Positions 25,401-36,265 are shown, counted from the first letter of the stretch. The stretch: DNA of 64,000 nucleotides from Trichopria drosophilae (GCA_030407085.1 CM059586.1:90393501-90457500); one strand, 5' to 3'. Made by a program: numbers and translations. Notes: generated by a model not told the origin, from the sequence alone.

Positions 25401-26505
25401 ACTAATGTGAATTGAAATGAAGGAGAGGGAAGTGGAAATAATATTTTTAGTAGGAGCACTGAGTATAACAAACCGCTTGTTTTGTTAGGATTTGTAAGAT
25501 TATAAATATAGGTTAAGGTAAGGAACTGAAGGTACAAAACGTATATAGCGGGGCTCATAAGACGCCAAACCAAATTGATTGAGAGCAGAGTAGATTACTT
25601 CCGTCAGTAATTTAAAACCTTGCTAACAATTTTTAGCGATACCGAACTCATAGATCAGTTATTTTATACTTCTGTTGGTCATTTAGAATCATTATCAGAG
25701 TATTATTACCCTTACGACAAATATCGAAGGGGTGAATGCTATGGTGGGCGATGCAATTTCTTTATACCGATCATATTAATGTTGATTAATATGAATTGCC
25801 ATCACATTATCAAACGTTTAAATTGGCAATACATCGGATATTTTGTAAAGTAAAATCCAAAGGATGGTACTAAATATTTTATATTATAGAATAATACAAT
25901 TAGCATTCACGTACGAAAGGATTGATCTTATTTTTGCTAAGCGTATTATATGCTGCCTGATACTTTTTACCTTCTGCAGGTGTAGAATTACGACGTATGA
26001 ATAACCAATTCGATAATGTTACACTACGGAAAAGAATGAAATGTGGGCGGCTAAACTTGGGGAGCACATATCATAAAAATACCTCTAGACACTAACTCTG
26101 TTGAGGAAAACACGAGTGGAAGAATTTAATTGTTCGCGGCATCCCTTTTCTCGGTACACGGAAATTATGTTTCTTGGTAGAGCAACAAGCCGAGAGTATT
26201 TTGGACTCTCGGAGAAATAAACAATTATTGTTACTTCGTCAGACATTAATTGTATCGTGCACTTATTTTATTATTCTTACAAAATTTCGCGTTGTTAACG
26301 ATTAAATAACTATCCGATGTGATTAAAAGGTCTCTTTAGGTACATTCATTCATCACGTAATCTCGTTGGTGATCTGAAAGTTTAAAGGTAAGAATATACT
26401 TTGAAGCCTTTATTGCACATAATTCCTATTTTATTTTATTTTATTTGATCATTCGGATAAAATGTCGTAGTGTAATATTCGATGGCCTGTAATCTCAGTG
26501 ACAAA
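22245..26505. repeat. Segmental duplication, copy A (odorant receptor unit)
   Basis: This unit matches 40020-46120 in the same order and orientation: the BEL/Pao tail (GAATTATGCCTAGGAACA in both), the receptor gene, its upstream DNA (GCTTCGTTGCACCGGCGTAA in both) and a distal part (CGATAATGTTACACTACGGA in both, through the GTGG/GGTCTGTAAT blocks). Non-matching insertions are larger in copy B. Confidence 0.88.
22838..24389 (-). CDS. Insect odorant receptor (7tm_6), copy A
   Basis: Membrane odorant receptors of this family pair with Orco to form odour-gated ion channels in sensory neurons (family knowledge). The exons I infer are: 24389-23992 (398 nt, ATG at 24389), 23833-23444 (390), 23361-23157 (205) and 23086-22931 (156), all with GT-AG ends and in frame, about 383 codons so far. 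The start reads MYDKHRRELVLENYVCP. Typical marks are the GHW and WTGIKKW N-terminal region, LLSVTQIFMYSWVGNE in the third exon, then LSLADTIASVDW, and ARP followed by GPIFTWN near the end. The length fits the usual 380-420. The C-terminus is uncertain: either the frame runs unspliced to TAA at 22838, or a small last exon follows a GTTAGT donor at 22930. No stop interrupts the exons. Confidence 0.88.
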
Positions 26506-27127
26506 TAGTGGAAATTTACTGAAAATCAATCATAACATGATATATATGGGGTGAGGCCAAAGTATGGAAACCATCGAATAATTTTTGAGGATGGCATTTT
26601 ATGAAAAAATGTGAAATACACGAGTTTTAGGAAATTTCTCTGACTTTTCAGTAGTGACCTTGGATGTGACCTTGACCGTGTGGCCTTGAAGATCATATGA
26701 AGTTCATTTTATAATTCAGGAACCCAATGTTTTATCGTAGATTCAGAAAGAGCTGATATTTTACATCCGTATATCACCTTGACCATGACCTTGGACGTCA
26801 TATCGAGGTCACGCCATTTTTCAAAAAGCGAGAACGTCTGTTTTTATGGTACATTTGGAAAGTTTTACAGTAAATCTCTCAATCTTGGATTTTCAAAGAT
26901 TTTTTCTAAGTTTGTCTACTGCAGTGGAGGTTTTCTCTCTTTAGTTAACAACAATTTAGAATACGTTATATTTGTCATCTGGCTTTTTTTTATATTATTT
27001 TACGTCGACTTTTGTGAACCCATATGGGACTTAATCGCGATGGGACCTACAATATAAGAAGGTGGAATCCGAACCACCTGAGCTTTGGCGTTATTAGACA
27101 CTTATAAACAAATACAGAGGTGTCCCG
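26506..27127. other. No gene; GACCTTG-rich repeat sequence
   Basis: Positions about 26650-26815 contain several TGACCTTGGA/TGACCTTGACC motifs, suggesting a degenerate repeat. The 92-codon frame at 26779-27057 has no recognisable domain. Confidence 0.4.
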
Positions 27128-27212
27128 ACGACAGATGACAAAGGTCGGGATCGAACCAGGGTTTTCTGATTACGAAGCCGATATTCTACCCACTGAGTCA
27201 CCGCTGCGCCGC
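27128..27212 (-). repeat. tRNA-like sequence (pseudo-tRNA or SINE head)
   Basis: The minus strand gives a D-loop (GACTCAGTGGGTAGA), an anticodon-like loop TTCGTAA (anticodon CGT) and a T-loop CTGGTTCGATCCC. Only three of five anticodon-stem pairs form and the T-stem is poor. It is probably a tRNA-derived repeat, not a working gene. Confidence 0.5.
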
Positions 27213-27387
27213 TCTGGTTATCTGGCTTAATTGGATATTTTATTTAATTAAATTTTATTCGATTAACTTAATAATAGGTTTCACTTATTTCCCTCCTAAC
27301 TCTGACTTAAATAATGGTCTTAATATTTCACAGACTACTAATGATACTTTGAAAACCTATCTCTACTGTGTGTTCGTGCTTGGTGGG

Positions 27388-27580
27388 CCGGGGTACAAAG
27401 TTCCGAAAATTAACACACCGAAAGGCCAAAATTTCGATATAACATGGCTCCAGCGTGATTATTTTCTTCACTTTGTTTTTTAAAATTTGGCAAAAAGAAA
27501 GCAAATGAAAATGTCTTGGAATCACGTAATATCGAAATTTTAGCCTTTCGGGGTTTTGATTTTCGGAACTTTGCTCTCCG
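27388..27580. repeat. Imperfect 190 bp palindrome
   Basis: GTACAAAGTTCCGAAAATTA with GAAAGGCCAAAATTTCGATA (27391-27440) pairs with ATATCGAAATTTTAGCCTTT and TTCGGAACTTTG (about 27530-27575). The open frames on both strands come from this structure. Confidence 0.6.
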
Positions 27581-27679
27581 CTCGCTCGGTGGAGGTTTTA
27601 ATTTGGGAGATGGAATTCATTTGGATTTTCATCAAATATTTGAAAACTATTACGTCAATTTGACTAGAAAACAATTTTG

Positions 27680-28800
27680 TTTTGTTACAAATAAATATAC
27701 GTACCATAAGCGACAATCCTGCAAGTTTTACATTTCTTGGTAATATTGACTTTAGCATCGTGGATTTCGTGTGGGTTTCTGCACCCGACCTCCCGTTTGC
27801 TTTTGATTTTAACGTTCATGATGATCTCTTCGGTTCAGATCATCTGAACATATATGTGTTCTGAACATATGCGTGTCTCTTTATTTGCGAACAGATAAGC
27901 TTATTCCTAGAGAGTCTTCTACTACGCTAGGAACAATAACTAGAGCAAAATTTGTCCGGTCGAACGTTGGGTATAATTACTTTGTAAATGCGCATAGTCT
28001 ATTAAAAATTGATATGAACTCGCCAGGCTCTTTATCAATTGATTCCGTTTACGAATGCTTTGCATGGCACTCCAACGCACGCAAAGATTTTATCTATGCC
28101 CAGATTAATCAAGACGCCTTGAATAGCTTTTCACAGGCGTGGTTCGATAAGGATTGTGTCTCTGCTAAGAAAAGAATTGAGTCGGCATGGAGTCCATTTT
28201 TTAAACTTATCAACACAATTTTTCTCCAAGAATCTTTTCCTACAAACTGGGCTCGCTATTTCTTGTTGTATAAAAAGGGAGTTCGCGATGATTCGTCTGA
28301 TTATAGAAGGATCGCGATCCCCAACGCTCTCTGACATTTTTAAAAAAATCAAATTTTCGCAAAAGTGATTTTAACGTACTCTTCGACTGACCTGCACAGA
28401 AAGCTGACGCTTCTCGCGGAGTACTATGACCTGAATGATCCGGCCATTCATACTTATAAAACAAAGATCATATGCTTCAGAAGAGCAGGCAAAACTAGAC
28501 TCTAGAAGTTTCTATTACGACGTCTGTCCGGTAGAGATCGTTAACAGGTACTGTTACTTGGAGGGCGTGTTTTTTTGTTCTGGACTAGGTTTCAGCTATG
28601 CGAGGATGCTATTTCCAAGGCGATTGCAGCGTCCGTTTCGGTTTTATCATTTGTTACTACTGCTAAAATACAAGCCTGGGGTGTGTTCTGGAAGATGTAC
28701 AACCCTATGATAATTTCGATTCTGCATTACGCAGCGCCATTCTGGACATTCGGATATCTTGGTAAACTGAAAGCTGCGCAACTGATATGAGTACTTAGAA
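27680..28800 (+). pseudogene. Decayed non-LTR retrotransposon (endonuclease and RT pieces)
   Basis: Plus-strand pieces appear in order. The endonuclease end is at 27720-27861, with IVDFVWVSAPDLPF and then FGSDHLNIYVF. A linker has FSQAWFDKDCVSAKKRI (28120-28180). The RT start is ESFPTNWARYFLLYKKG then DYRRIAIPN, ending at 28334. The late RT region, LLAEYYDLNDPAIHTYKTKI (from about 28410), is followed by shifted frames reading KAIAASVSVLSFVTTAKIQA and then MIISILHYAAPFWTFG (to about 28790). The middle RT with its catalytic FADD box is missing, so a large internal deletion joined the ends. Frame changes and stops confirm it is dead. It resembles R1/Jockey-type ORF2. Confidence 0.72.
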
Positions 28801-29260
28801 AACCCAGTAGATAATAATTGGGCATATAAACATGGACATTCTTAACTGTAATTACTCTCATGTACCGAAATCCTGTGTACCCAGATGGCTTTTCTCCACT
28901 ATAAATATCATAACCATAGTGGACACATAATCGAGTGCACTTATTGAGCATATATTTATGAAATCTGCAAAAAATATTGAAGAAATAATCGCTACAGCTA
29001 TTGAAACTGCAATGCGTGGTCACTCTTCAATATTAACATCAGTTCCAATTGCAAACACTGCAATCGAATCAGACTTCGGAGAAAATAATAAAAACCAAAT
29101 GATTAAGAAAATAGATTATATAATAAACTATAATACAATGTTAGAAGGAAACCCATTAAAATTAATGAAAGTGTGCTGGAAGTACATTTCAGTTATATAA
29201 CGTTTATTGTCAGACCTTAAATTTAATGTAATACTCCGTAGAATTATATATATATATATA
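28800..29260. other. No recognisable gene; one 80-codon frame
   Basis: The plus frame 28958-29200 (contains EEIIATAIETAMRGHSSIL) has no recognised domain. It may be chance. A short TA run lies at about 29246-29260. Confidence 0.35.
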
Positions 29261-29304
29261 GTTAGAATGTCTTATTATATCTAGTTATTTTTTTCTCTGA
29301 TATA

Positions 29305-29542
29305 CAGGGTGAGCGTCGGCCAGCTAGTCATAGGCATCCCATTTTAAAGAAGTAACTAAATCATCAGTTGATTAATTTCGTGGTAATTAGGTTTTGCTAC
29401 GATCATTGTCTTTTAATTCCTCGCAATGCATAAATAAATAGAATTAAGAATTGTAGCAAAGCCAACAAGGCCTAAATACCGCGTGATCTGGTTACTTCTT
29501 TAACATGGGATGCCTATGACCCGTTGGCCGACGTCCACCCTG
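29305..29542. mobile_element. Mariner-like MITE, 238 bp (copy 1)
   Basis: Inverted ends are CAGGGTGAGCGTCGGCC and GGCCGACGTCCACCCTG, flanked by TA on both sides. The ends extend into longer arms (CATAGGCATCCCA, AAAGAAGTAAC). A second copy is at 33718-33954. Confidence 0.8.
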
Positions 29543-29648
29543 TATGAATCATGCATGATAATGTTAAAGGATAATCGTAGGATTTTCTGACACATCTAGT
29601 TAACCTTTATAGCATACCTGTAATTGGGTTTCGTTACATATTCAGTAA

Positions 29649-30992
29649 ATGAAAATGTATGAAATAAATGGGGATTGGAGAAAGGCGCATATCAAATGCA
29701 AGATTAGCTTAATCCTGTCACGATTAGATTACGGGGCAATCATCTACGATTCCTCCAAATTTGCTTCTCGACTCGAACCGATACACAACGCAGCGCTGAA
29801 ACTAGCTGTAGGTGCTTTTCATACCAGCCCTACACTTAGTATATTAGCAGAAAGCGGAGAAATTCCCCTGAACCTTCGCAGAATGAGACTGACTTTGGAA
29901 GCCGCTGCTAAAATCTCTGCAACGCCCAAAAATCCAGTATATAACCTCATTAAAACACCTTCAAAAGATTTGGCTGCAGCATACAACAAGCGCCCGTCTT
30001 TCACAAGACCTCTGCCAATCAGAATAATAGACTACCAAAGAGAGCTACAAATCACTCTGCCAGTGCCAATATGTAGCTTATCTGAAGATATAAGGACACC
30101 AAATATAATATGCAACGATTCTTTCTGTGAACTAGAAAAAGATGCGAACTACCCTGAAATTTTCAACGAAATCGTACGAGAGAAAACTGGAACAAAAATC
30201 ATTTATACAGACGGCTCTGTTACGCCAAAAGGAGCCGGGTGTGCGGTTGTTACAGAAGACACGGAACTCAAGTGGCCATTACCGACATATTACTCCATAT
30301 TTTCATGTGAAGCATACGCCATCGTAAAAGCACTAGACTACATAGCAACATTAAGTAATACTGACTATTTAGTCTGTACCGACTCTCGGTCAGTCGTAAA
30401 GGCGATGAAAAACCTCAACCCAAAAAACCCATTTATTAAACAAATACATGACCGAATTAACCTTTGTGGAAATAAAACGGTGAAGTTCATGTGGATACCG
30501 GCCCACAAAGAAATCGAAGGTAACGAGCGTGCTGATATTGCTGCTAAAAAAGCTGCTGGAACAGCAACTGACCAACATACAGACGGAACTCTTAATGATA
30601 TAAAGAACTTTATACGGAAAAATGTTAAAAATTACTGGAACAAAAGGTGGACAGCAGCAAATCACACTAAACTTCATGAAGTAAGAGGAAATGTCTTTGA
30701 AAGAAACCCGACCGATCTAAGTAGGAGACAACAATCAACAATAACGAGGCTTCGAATAGGACACAGTAAGTTAACACACTCGCACTTACTCCAGAGAGAA
30801 AACGCCCCAAACTGCACAAAGTGTAACTGCAAGCTAACAACCAAACATGTACTATTGGAGTGCCAAGATTACCACCAATCAAGAGATGCTCTCCATATCG
30901 CAGAAAACTTGAAGGACTGCTTGAACACCAATGAAGGAATCAACAAGACTCTACAATTCCTAGAGCTAAATAATCTCTACAACAAAATCTAA
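29649..30992 (+). CDS. Non-LTR retrotransposon ORF2 C-terminal part (RNase H), intact chimeric frame
   Basis: The open frame is 447 codons. RNase H, the domain that degrades the RNA strand during retrotransposition in I-type elements, is clear: TKIIYTDGS (about residues 184-192), the glutamate in FSCEAYAIVKAL, LVCTDSRSVVKAM, then IPAHKEIEGNERADIAAKKA. A CTKCNCKLTTKHVLLEC knuckle follows near residues 388-404. Before RNase H is the end of the RT/thumb region (SRLDYGAIIYDSS, then PIHNAALKLAVGAF). The first 20 codons (to about 29708) are flanking host repeat sequence, not element, because the same DNA exists uninterrupted at 33543-33600. The frame is therefore a 5'-truncated element fused by chance to an upstream ATG. 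It cannot move alone, as RT catalysis and endonuclease are absent. Confidence 0.85.
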   Translation: MKMYEINGDWRKAHIKCKISLILSRLDYGAIIYDSSKFASRLEPIHNAALKLAVGAFHTSPTLSILAESGEIPLNLRRMRLTLEAAAKISATPKNPVYNLIKTPSKDLAAAYNKRPSFTRPLPIRIIDYQRELQITLPVPICSLSEDIRTPNIICNDSFCELEKDANYPEIFNEIVREKTGTKIIYTDGSVTPKGAGCAVVTEDTELKWPLPTYYSIFSCEAYAIVKALDYIATLSNTDYLVCTDSRSVVKAMKNLNPKNPFIKQIHDRINLCGNKTVKFMWIPAHKEIEGNERADIAAKKAAGTATDQHTDGTLNDIKNFIRKNVKNYWNKRWTAANHTKLHEVRGNVFERNPTDLSRRQQSTITRLRIGHSKLTHSHLLQRENAPNCTKCNCKLTTKHVLLECQDYHQSRDALHIAENLKDCLNTNEGINKTLQFLELNNLYNKI

Positions 30993-31107
30993 AGTACTTT
31001 ATAAAATTTTATTATGCATTATAACCCATTGTTATATTAACCATCTACTTAAATATGTAAGTTAGTAGTCGCTAATGACCATTGAAGTCGATGCGACTAT
31101 AAATAAA

Positions 31108-31137
<30 letters not shown>
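29709..31137 (+). mobile_element. 5'-truncated I/R1-type non-LTR insertion with poly(A) and target duplication
   Basis: The element begins right after AAATGCAAGATTAGC (29694-29708) and ends in a 3' UTR, GTCGATGCGACTATAAATAA and a long A run (to 31137). TGCAAGATTAGC repeats immediately at 31138-31149. This is a 12-15 bp target duplication. The matching uninterrupted site is at about 33543-33575 (minus). Confidence 0.9.
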
Positions 31138-31138
<1 letters not shown>

Positions 31139-31225
31139 GCAAGATTAGCGAACTGTTTACAATCTTTTTGTAATACGGGTTCGGAAAATGTGTGTTTTCC
31201 GAACAGATTTTAGTGTGGAAAACGC

Positions 31226-31290
31226 GATTTCCCAAACCGGGATGTGGAAAATTTAATTTTTCTATTTTCCACATCCCGGTTTGGGAAATC
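31226..31290. repeat. Perfect 27 bp hairpin
   Basis: Arms 31226-31252 and 31264-31290 are exact inverted copies (GATTTCCCAAACCGGGATGT begins the left arm) around an 11-base loop. A related weaker pair (CGGAAAATGTGTGTTTTCCG) lies just upstream at about 31186-31202. It could be a small MITE core. Confidence 0.8.
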
Positions 31291-31386
31291 ACACTGTCCA
31301 CTGATATAGAAAAACGATACGATATTATAAAAAATATAAGAAAGTTTTTGTATCTGTAAAATCATAAATATGTTTATATCGGGGAG

Positions 31387-31411
31387 GTATATATATATAT
31401 ATATATATATA
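31387..31411. repeat. (TA)n microsatellite
   Basis: A TA run of about 12 units is bounded by GGGGAGG and CCCCCC, which makes the whole block nearly palindromic. Confidence 0.9.
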
Positions 31412-31906
31412 CCCCCCAGAAAATGGGTCTCTGCCGCAGAATTGAAAATTCACTGTAAAAATATAGTTTCATGTACAGTATCTCTGGTAGATCAATATTG
31501 ATCAGTCTTTGCTAGTCAACTATGTGTACTGGCTAATTTGAGCGTAATAAAATGTGACCAGTTTTTCATACAAAATGTAATAAAATCATGGTGATCGTTT
31601 TTAGATATCTATTTTAGATGAGCTTTGGACAGTTTCTACTTTGTTTCCGCAAGAAAGTACTAAGAATATTTAACACGAACAGTGTGAATACTTTTCTAGT
31701 GGTGTATTATCTAGACTGTAATTTAGATAATATTATGTAGTTGTTTTTTTACGATAACTTAAAATTTGTCCGGATACTATTTTATGCAGTTTCTATTCAG
31801 TTTTTATTCATTTTTGTAGCTTTGGAATAGACGTTTTTTAAGCGTAACTATTGTTAGGAAAAATTTTGAACTTCGGTTATCAGTTGTAATACGAGTACAC
31901 TCGGAT

Positions 31907-32000
31907 CACCATCATCATCGTCATCATCATCGTCATCAGTATCGTCATCATCATCGACATCGTCATCATCATCAGTATCGACATTATCATCATCATCACT
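31907..32000. repeat. (ATC)n imperfect trinucleotide repeat
   Basis: CATCATCATCGTCATC-type runs continue for roughly 90 bases with scattered changes. There is no long open frame over it. Confidence 0.9.
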
Positions 32001-32079
32001 CCTATTGTTAGTATCGTCGTTAACATTTTCATTAATTACTTCAATAGGAGTTTATATGCTCAGCAAACATGGGTTTCCT

Positions 32080-32892
32080 TCTAAATTTTCGTGAAATACA
32101 TAATATAATTTTTGCACGCCCGTGCGTAAAGTTCGTGCGCAAAGTGCCTTTTTCAGTGCGTAAAGTACTCCATTAGCGCATACGTATGCGTAAAGTAAAG
32201 TCTGTGCGTAAAGTGAAACTAGGGCGTAAAGTAAAAGCAGTGATGCCAATTTAGGGGGATTTGGGCGATGATGATAGAACATCTACCTACTGCAATGCTT
32301 GTGTAAGCTTCTCCCACTACCGTACAAAATCCCCATAAACTGATAACACTGAACCCTCCCGCCCCAAACGCACCAATCCTACACTGTGAAATGAAACAAC
32401 AAATTATTCACATTATTTTCATTTGTGAGCGAGAGGCTCCGCCCCTCAAAGCCCCGTCATTCCAGTTAACGTTTACATATAATTTTTTTCAATTCCTGGA
32501 ACATAAATAGATGTTACTTCGTAAATAAACTTACACTATCATAAACAATAACAAAAGAAGCAATAATATGTCTTTGTAAATAAATATAATAATGACGATA
32601 GAAAAAAAAATTAAAAACATCATGTATGATCAGGTTTAGTTTAAATATATACAAAATGGTAATCCAAACGAACCGCAACAGTAATACGTTCATTTAGTCA
32701 ACTAAGTTCAAGCAAACAAATTATAAAAATTTTTATTTTTAATTCCGTTCCGATATTTTTATTTTCCGTTCCGAACTTTACGCACCGACGTGCAAAAAAT
32801 AGGATATGCAACACGTGCGTAAGGTTTACGCATTCGCACGATGGCGCAATGTAAAGCCCAACTTTACGCACTTGATGCATAATATACTATTA
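32080..32892. mobile_element. Inverted-repeat element with GTGCGTAAAGT sub-repeats
   Basis: The left side (32095-32235) carries at least five GTGCGTAAAGT-like units. The right side (32765-32885) carries the inverse (ACTTTACGCAC) and ends TTGATGCATAATATACTA. The same end (TTGTTGCATAATATACTA) closes the element at 52960-53530, so they form one family. The internal DNA is AT-rich and non-coding. Confidence 0.6.
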
Positions 32893-33160
32893 GTCCGATT
32901 CTATGGTCAGCAGCGGCAGAAAACAAAATAATTATAAACGGACGGGAAAGATCTTATTGCCAAACTTACACAATGCAGACGGGCGATTCTCACCAGTCGC
33001 ATATTAGCAAGATACTGATGATTGTCTTTTAATGTAATAGTAAGGTATCATTTTTCAATGAACCGCTGGCAATAAAAAGAATAGCTACCGCGATACTTAA
33101 ACAACATAAACGGAGATCGAGTGTTTATATACAATGGGTCACCTTCATTGGGAAAGATGC

Positions 33161-33301
33161 CAGAGCCCGTATTCCGTAAGTCGTTATTACGAATAACGTC
33201 GACGTTACTGTCGATAACGACAATATCCTGGACCGTGGTTGGTTGGAATTGTCATAACGTCGACGTTATTCGTAATAACGACTTACGGAATACGGGCACA
33301 G
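33161..33301. mobile_element. 141 bp MITE with long inverted repeats (copy 1)
   Basis: Arms of about 42 bases (CCCGTATTCCGTAAGTCG, TTATTACGAATAACGTCG) enclose a short asymmetric centre. Ends are CAGAGCCCG and CGGGCACAG, hAT-like at best. A second copy, also 141 bp and inverted, is at 46819-46959. No target duplication was found. Confidence 0.78.
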
Positions 33302-33717
33302 GCTTTACCGTAAGAGATTACTGTGGAGTGTGGCTTCATATTAATTTTCGAACAAATTTTGAGTGATTATAGCATAGATTCGGTTCATAATATTTTTGTA
33401 CAACGCTACATTGTTTGTTTATTTGAAATCATTACAAGACACCCATTGTATTTTTCGTCTCTGGGCAAAAGTCTATGTGTATCACAAACGAATACTATGA
33501 AATATACCCACAGTATATTTCCAAGAATTTCGTACGTTAAAGTTTGTAAACAGTTTGCTAATTTTGCATTTGATATGCCCCTTTCCCCATTTATTTCATA
33601 GATTTTCATTTATACTGAATATGTAACCAAACACAATTACAGGTATGCTATAAAGATTAATTAGATGTGTCAGAAAATCGTACGATTGTCCTTTAACATT
33701 ATCGTGTATGATTTATA

Positions 33718-33954
33718 CAGGGTGGACGTCGGCCAACGGGTCATAGGCATCCCATGTTAAAGAAGTAACTAGATCACGCGGTATTTAAGCCTTGTTGGCT
33801 TTGCTACAATTCTTAATTCTGTTTATTTATGCATTGCGAGGAATTAAAAGACAATGATTGTAGCAAAACTAATTACCACGGAATTAATCGACTGATGATT
33901 TAGTTACTTCTTTAACATGGAATGCCTATGACTAGCTGGCCGACGCTCACCCTG
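33718..33954. mobile_element. Mariner-like MITE, 237 bp (copy 2)
   Basis: Ends are CAGGGTGGACGTCGGCC and GGCCGACGCTCACCCTG, with TA on each side (33716-33717 and 33955-33956). It is the inverted counterpart of 29305-29542. The related site in R copy 1 (about 14180-14205, TGTATATATCAGG) is uninterrupted. Confidence 0.82.
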
Positions 33955-34522
33955 TATATCAGAGAAAAAAATAACTAGATATAAGACATTCTAACGAGTA
34001 ATTGTGCCGGGAAAGGTTAACATAAAAAGAAGATTTCTTCGGTTCTCATTTTAAAAAATCACCTATAGCCAGTCCTGCCGAACAAGTCGTGAAGAGCACT
34101 TATTGATGTGTTGATAAAATCCTGCGTAACTTCTCAGTTTCAATTGGGTATAATAAATGAACTTTAATATCAAAATAATGAAATCCTATAAATCTGAGGG
34201 AATCATCAATTTTTATATCAGTACCTACTTTATTGCAGTCATTACAATATTGTTATTAGTGACTATATAAATGGAACTGGTATAATATGCCACAAATTTG
34301 TTCTTCCAATTGCGCTTTTATTGAGTGGAGTATTTCAAGACGTTGAATATTGAATACGATGTTTTGATAACCTGCGAACGAATAATATGAAATTAATACC
34401 GTTGTATTTATGTATTGCATTGTATTTATTTATAGACGTTCCTACTGATCCTTTTACAGTTGAAGTAAAAATATTATAGTTGTCAATAAAGTCTAAATTT
34501 AGTTTATTTCGAACTGTGAATG

Positions 34523-34646
34523 TTATAAATAGAAGGATGAAATAATTTTTTTTATGGATACGTCAAACAAATGTTGAAACGTAGGGTAGATTAAAATGAA
34601 TTAATGGAACCGTAATAGCCAATTTATTTTCATCCTTCTATTTATA
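34523..34646. mobile_element. About 124 bp MITE
   Basis: TATAAATAGAAGGATGAAAT near 34524 is mirrored by TTTCATCCTTCTATTTATA ending near 34645. ATATTATAGTT occurs at 34471-34481 and again at 34647-34657, which may mark a larger insertion. It is absent from R copy 1. Confidence 0.6.
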
Positions 34647-35520
34647 ATATTATAGTTAACATAAAATAAATTGGAACGTTTTGGGATGCCCTTCCGTCCG
34701 CACTAGTTCGAGATACATAATTTCCGTTTTAAAAATTGTTTAACTTTTCCAGCTAATTTTTTTCTGGGGACAGAAACTCACCTGCACGATCATAAATCAT
34801 GCAAATTTTGATAGAAATATTCAAAATTTTTTATGAGATTAAAGTCGAATTGTTTTAAAATTTTCGAAAAATTGAGGACCATTAAAGTAGAAAGATTCGT
34901 TGCGAATAATGAAATACGAGAATTGAAAACGCAGACGTAACGCAAACATTTAGACCAATTAGAAATAGGCTTTGATTACTTCCTTTTCCATGAGTGGTGA
35001 AAGACCTGTGAAATTCGTTTCACTTTGAGCGTAAATATTTTTGTTGCGCTCATTTGTATGTATCTGCCTGTGTACCCGATGCATGATTTTTGGCATTAAA
35101 TGCAAGGAGTCTTGTTAAAAAAACAAGGATTATACTTCTCTTTGTTTTTCTATATTGCGGGAGCAAAGTAGCACATTCTCTCCCCAGGGAACAAAAGGAA
35201 CATATCCGACAGAAAAAATAGCCTCTTTCGTGTGAGAAACTAGAATATGCAACAAGGGAAATAGATGATTGTAAACTCATGCGACTATTTTGTTCTGCAG
35301 TTGCACAATGTTCTATGCCCTGTTTAACCTATCCATTCTGAATGGTGTAAAACATCTCTAATTTTTCTATTTCTGAAAATTTGTTAGAACTTATCTGAAA
35401 GTTATTTTATGTAAGGACAACTAATTGTTTTTGTATATTGTGAATCATTATTTTAAGCTACAGTATTGGGACCTGTATTGTTGAGAAATTCTAATAACTT
35501 TTTGAAGAATTATTTATTAA

Positions 35521-36265
35521 TTGGCCATGGTAAATAACTGCACACGACATAACTTAGAAACAGATGACGAAATACCAAAAACCAAAATGCATGCAAAAAT
35601 ATTATTGAATACACATTCAAACATTTCTTTAACGAATTTAAGGAATATTTACAAATATTTAAATTCCGTTCTTAGTGTCAAAACTTGATTTGTTTAATAC
35701 AGTTGATCAATATAAAGAAATACTTAAATATAAATATTCAGTTCAACGGCAATAAACAGTTCTAAATTGAATTGATATGACTGATCATAATAATTATTAT
35801 CGATAATAAACACAGATATAAACAAACGCAGGTACAATCAATAAAAATGCATACACGGAAAATTTGCAGTCATGGCAAGACTGTATTCGTGTTTGTACGA
35901 TCATTTAAAAAATAATAATATTAATTAAACATTACTACAAACACATTACAGTTTTAAACCAAATATATGCGAAAATATTTAGGTCATATTTTTTTAGGGT
36001 CGAAGAAACATCGGGTAATTGTTTTTTGGCCTTACAAACATCACGATTTTAATGAACCTCCGACGTATCTATACAAACAATATGTATTTATAAATTTCTC
36101 ACCCTTTCTATCATACAAGTAAGAGGATAGCAAAACCAAGAAATAAGAATTTATGTAACAAAGAGTTTATTTTACGATACTTTTCCATAATTAAGTAAAA
36201 TCACAATTCAACTGCTTGATTAAAAACTTAAAGCTATGGAAAATACTTTGTCAAAATACGTGGGG
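35521..36265. other. No recognisable gene
   Basis: AT-rich non-coding sequence between the R repeat and the non-LTR remnant. Confidence 0.4.

Larger units (their letters stand above)
29261..31162. repeat. Dispersed repeat R, copy 2 (inverted, carrying two insertions)
   Basis: Positions 29261-29708, continued at 31138-31162, are the reverse complement of 33543-33995. It contains the mariner-like MITE (29305-29542), also present in the 33 kb copy, and the non-LTR insertion (29709-31137), absent from the 33 kb copy. Confidence 0.82.
33543..35520. repeat. Dispersed repeat R, copy 3
   Basis: 33543-33995 is the inverse of copy 2 (29261 onward); about 33590-35520 matches copy 1 (14060-17630) in the same orientation. 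It contains the MITE at 33718-33954 and a second small MITE at 34523-34646. The frames 33323-33601 (plus) and 33406-33609 (minus) belong to the repeat. Confidence 0.75.

Noticed and set aside
31062..31301. 79-codon minus frame with a long F run
   Set aside because: It is the antisense of the poly(A) tail of the non-LTR insertion plus a hairpin.
33121..33366. 81-codon frame resembling the minus frame at 46709-46957
   Set aside because: The similarity is due only to the shared 141 bp MITE.
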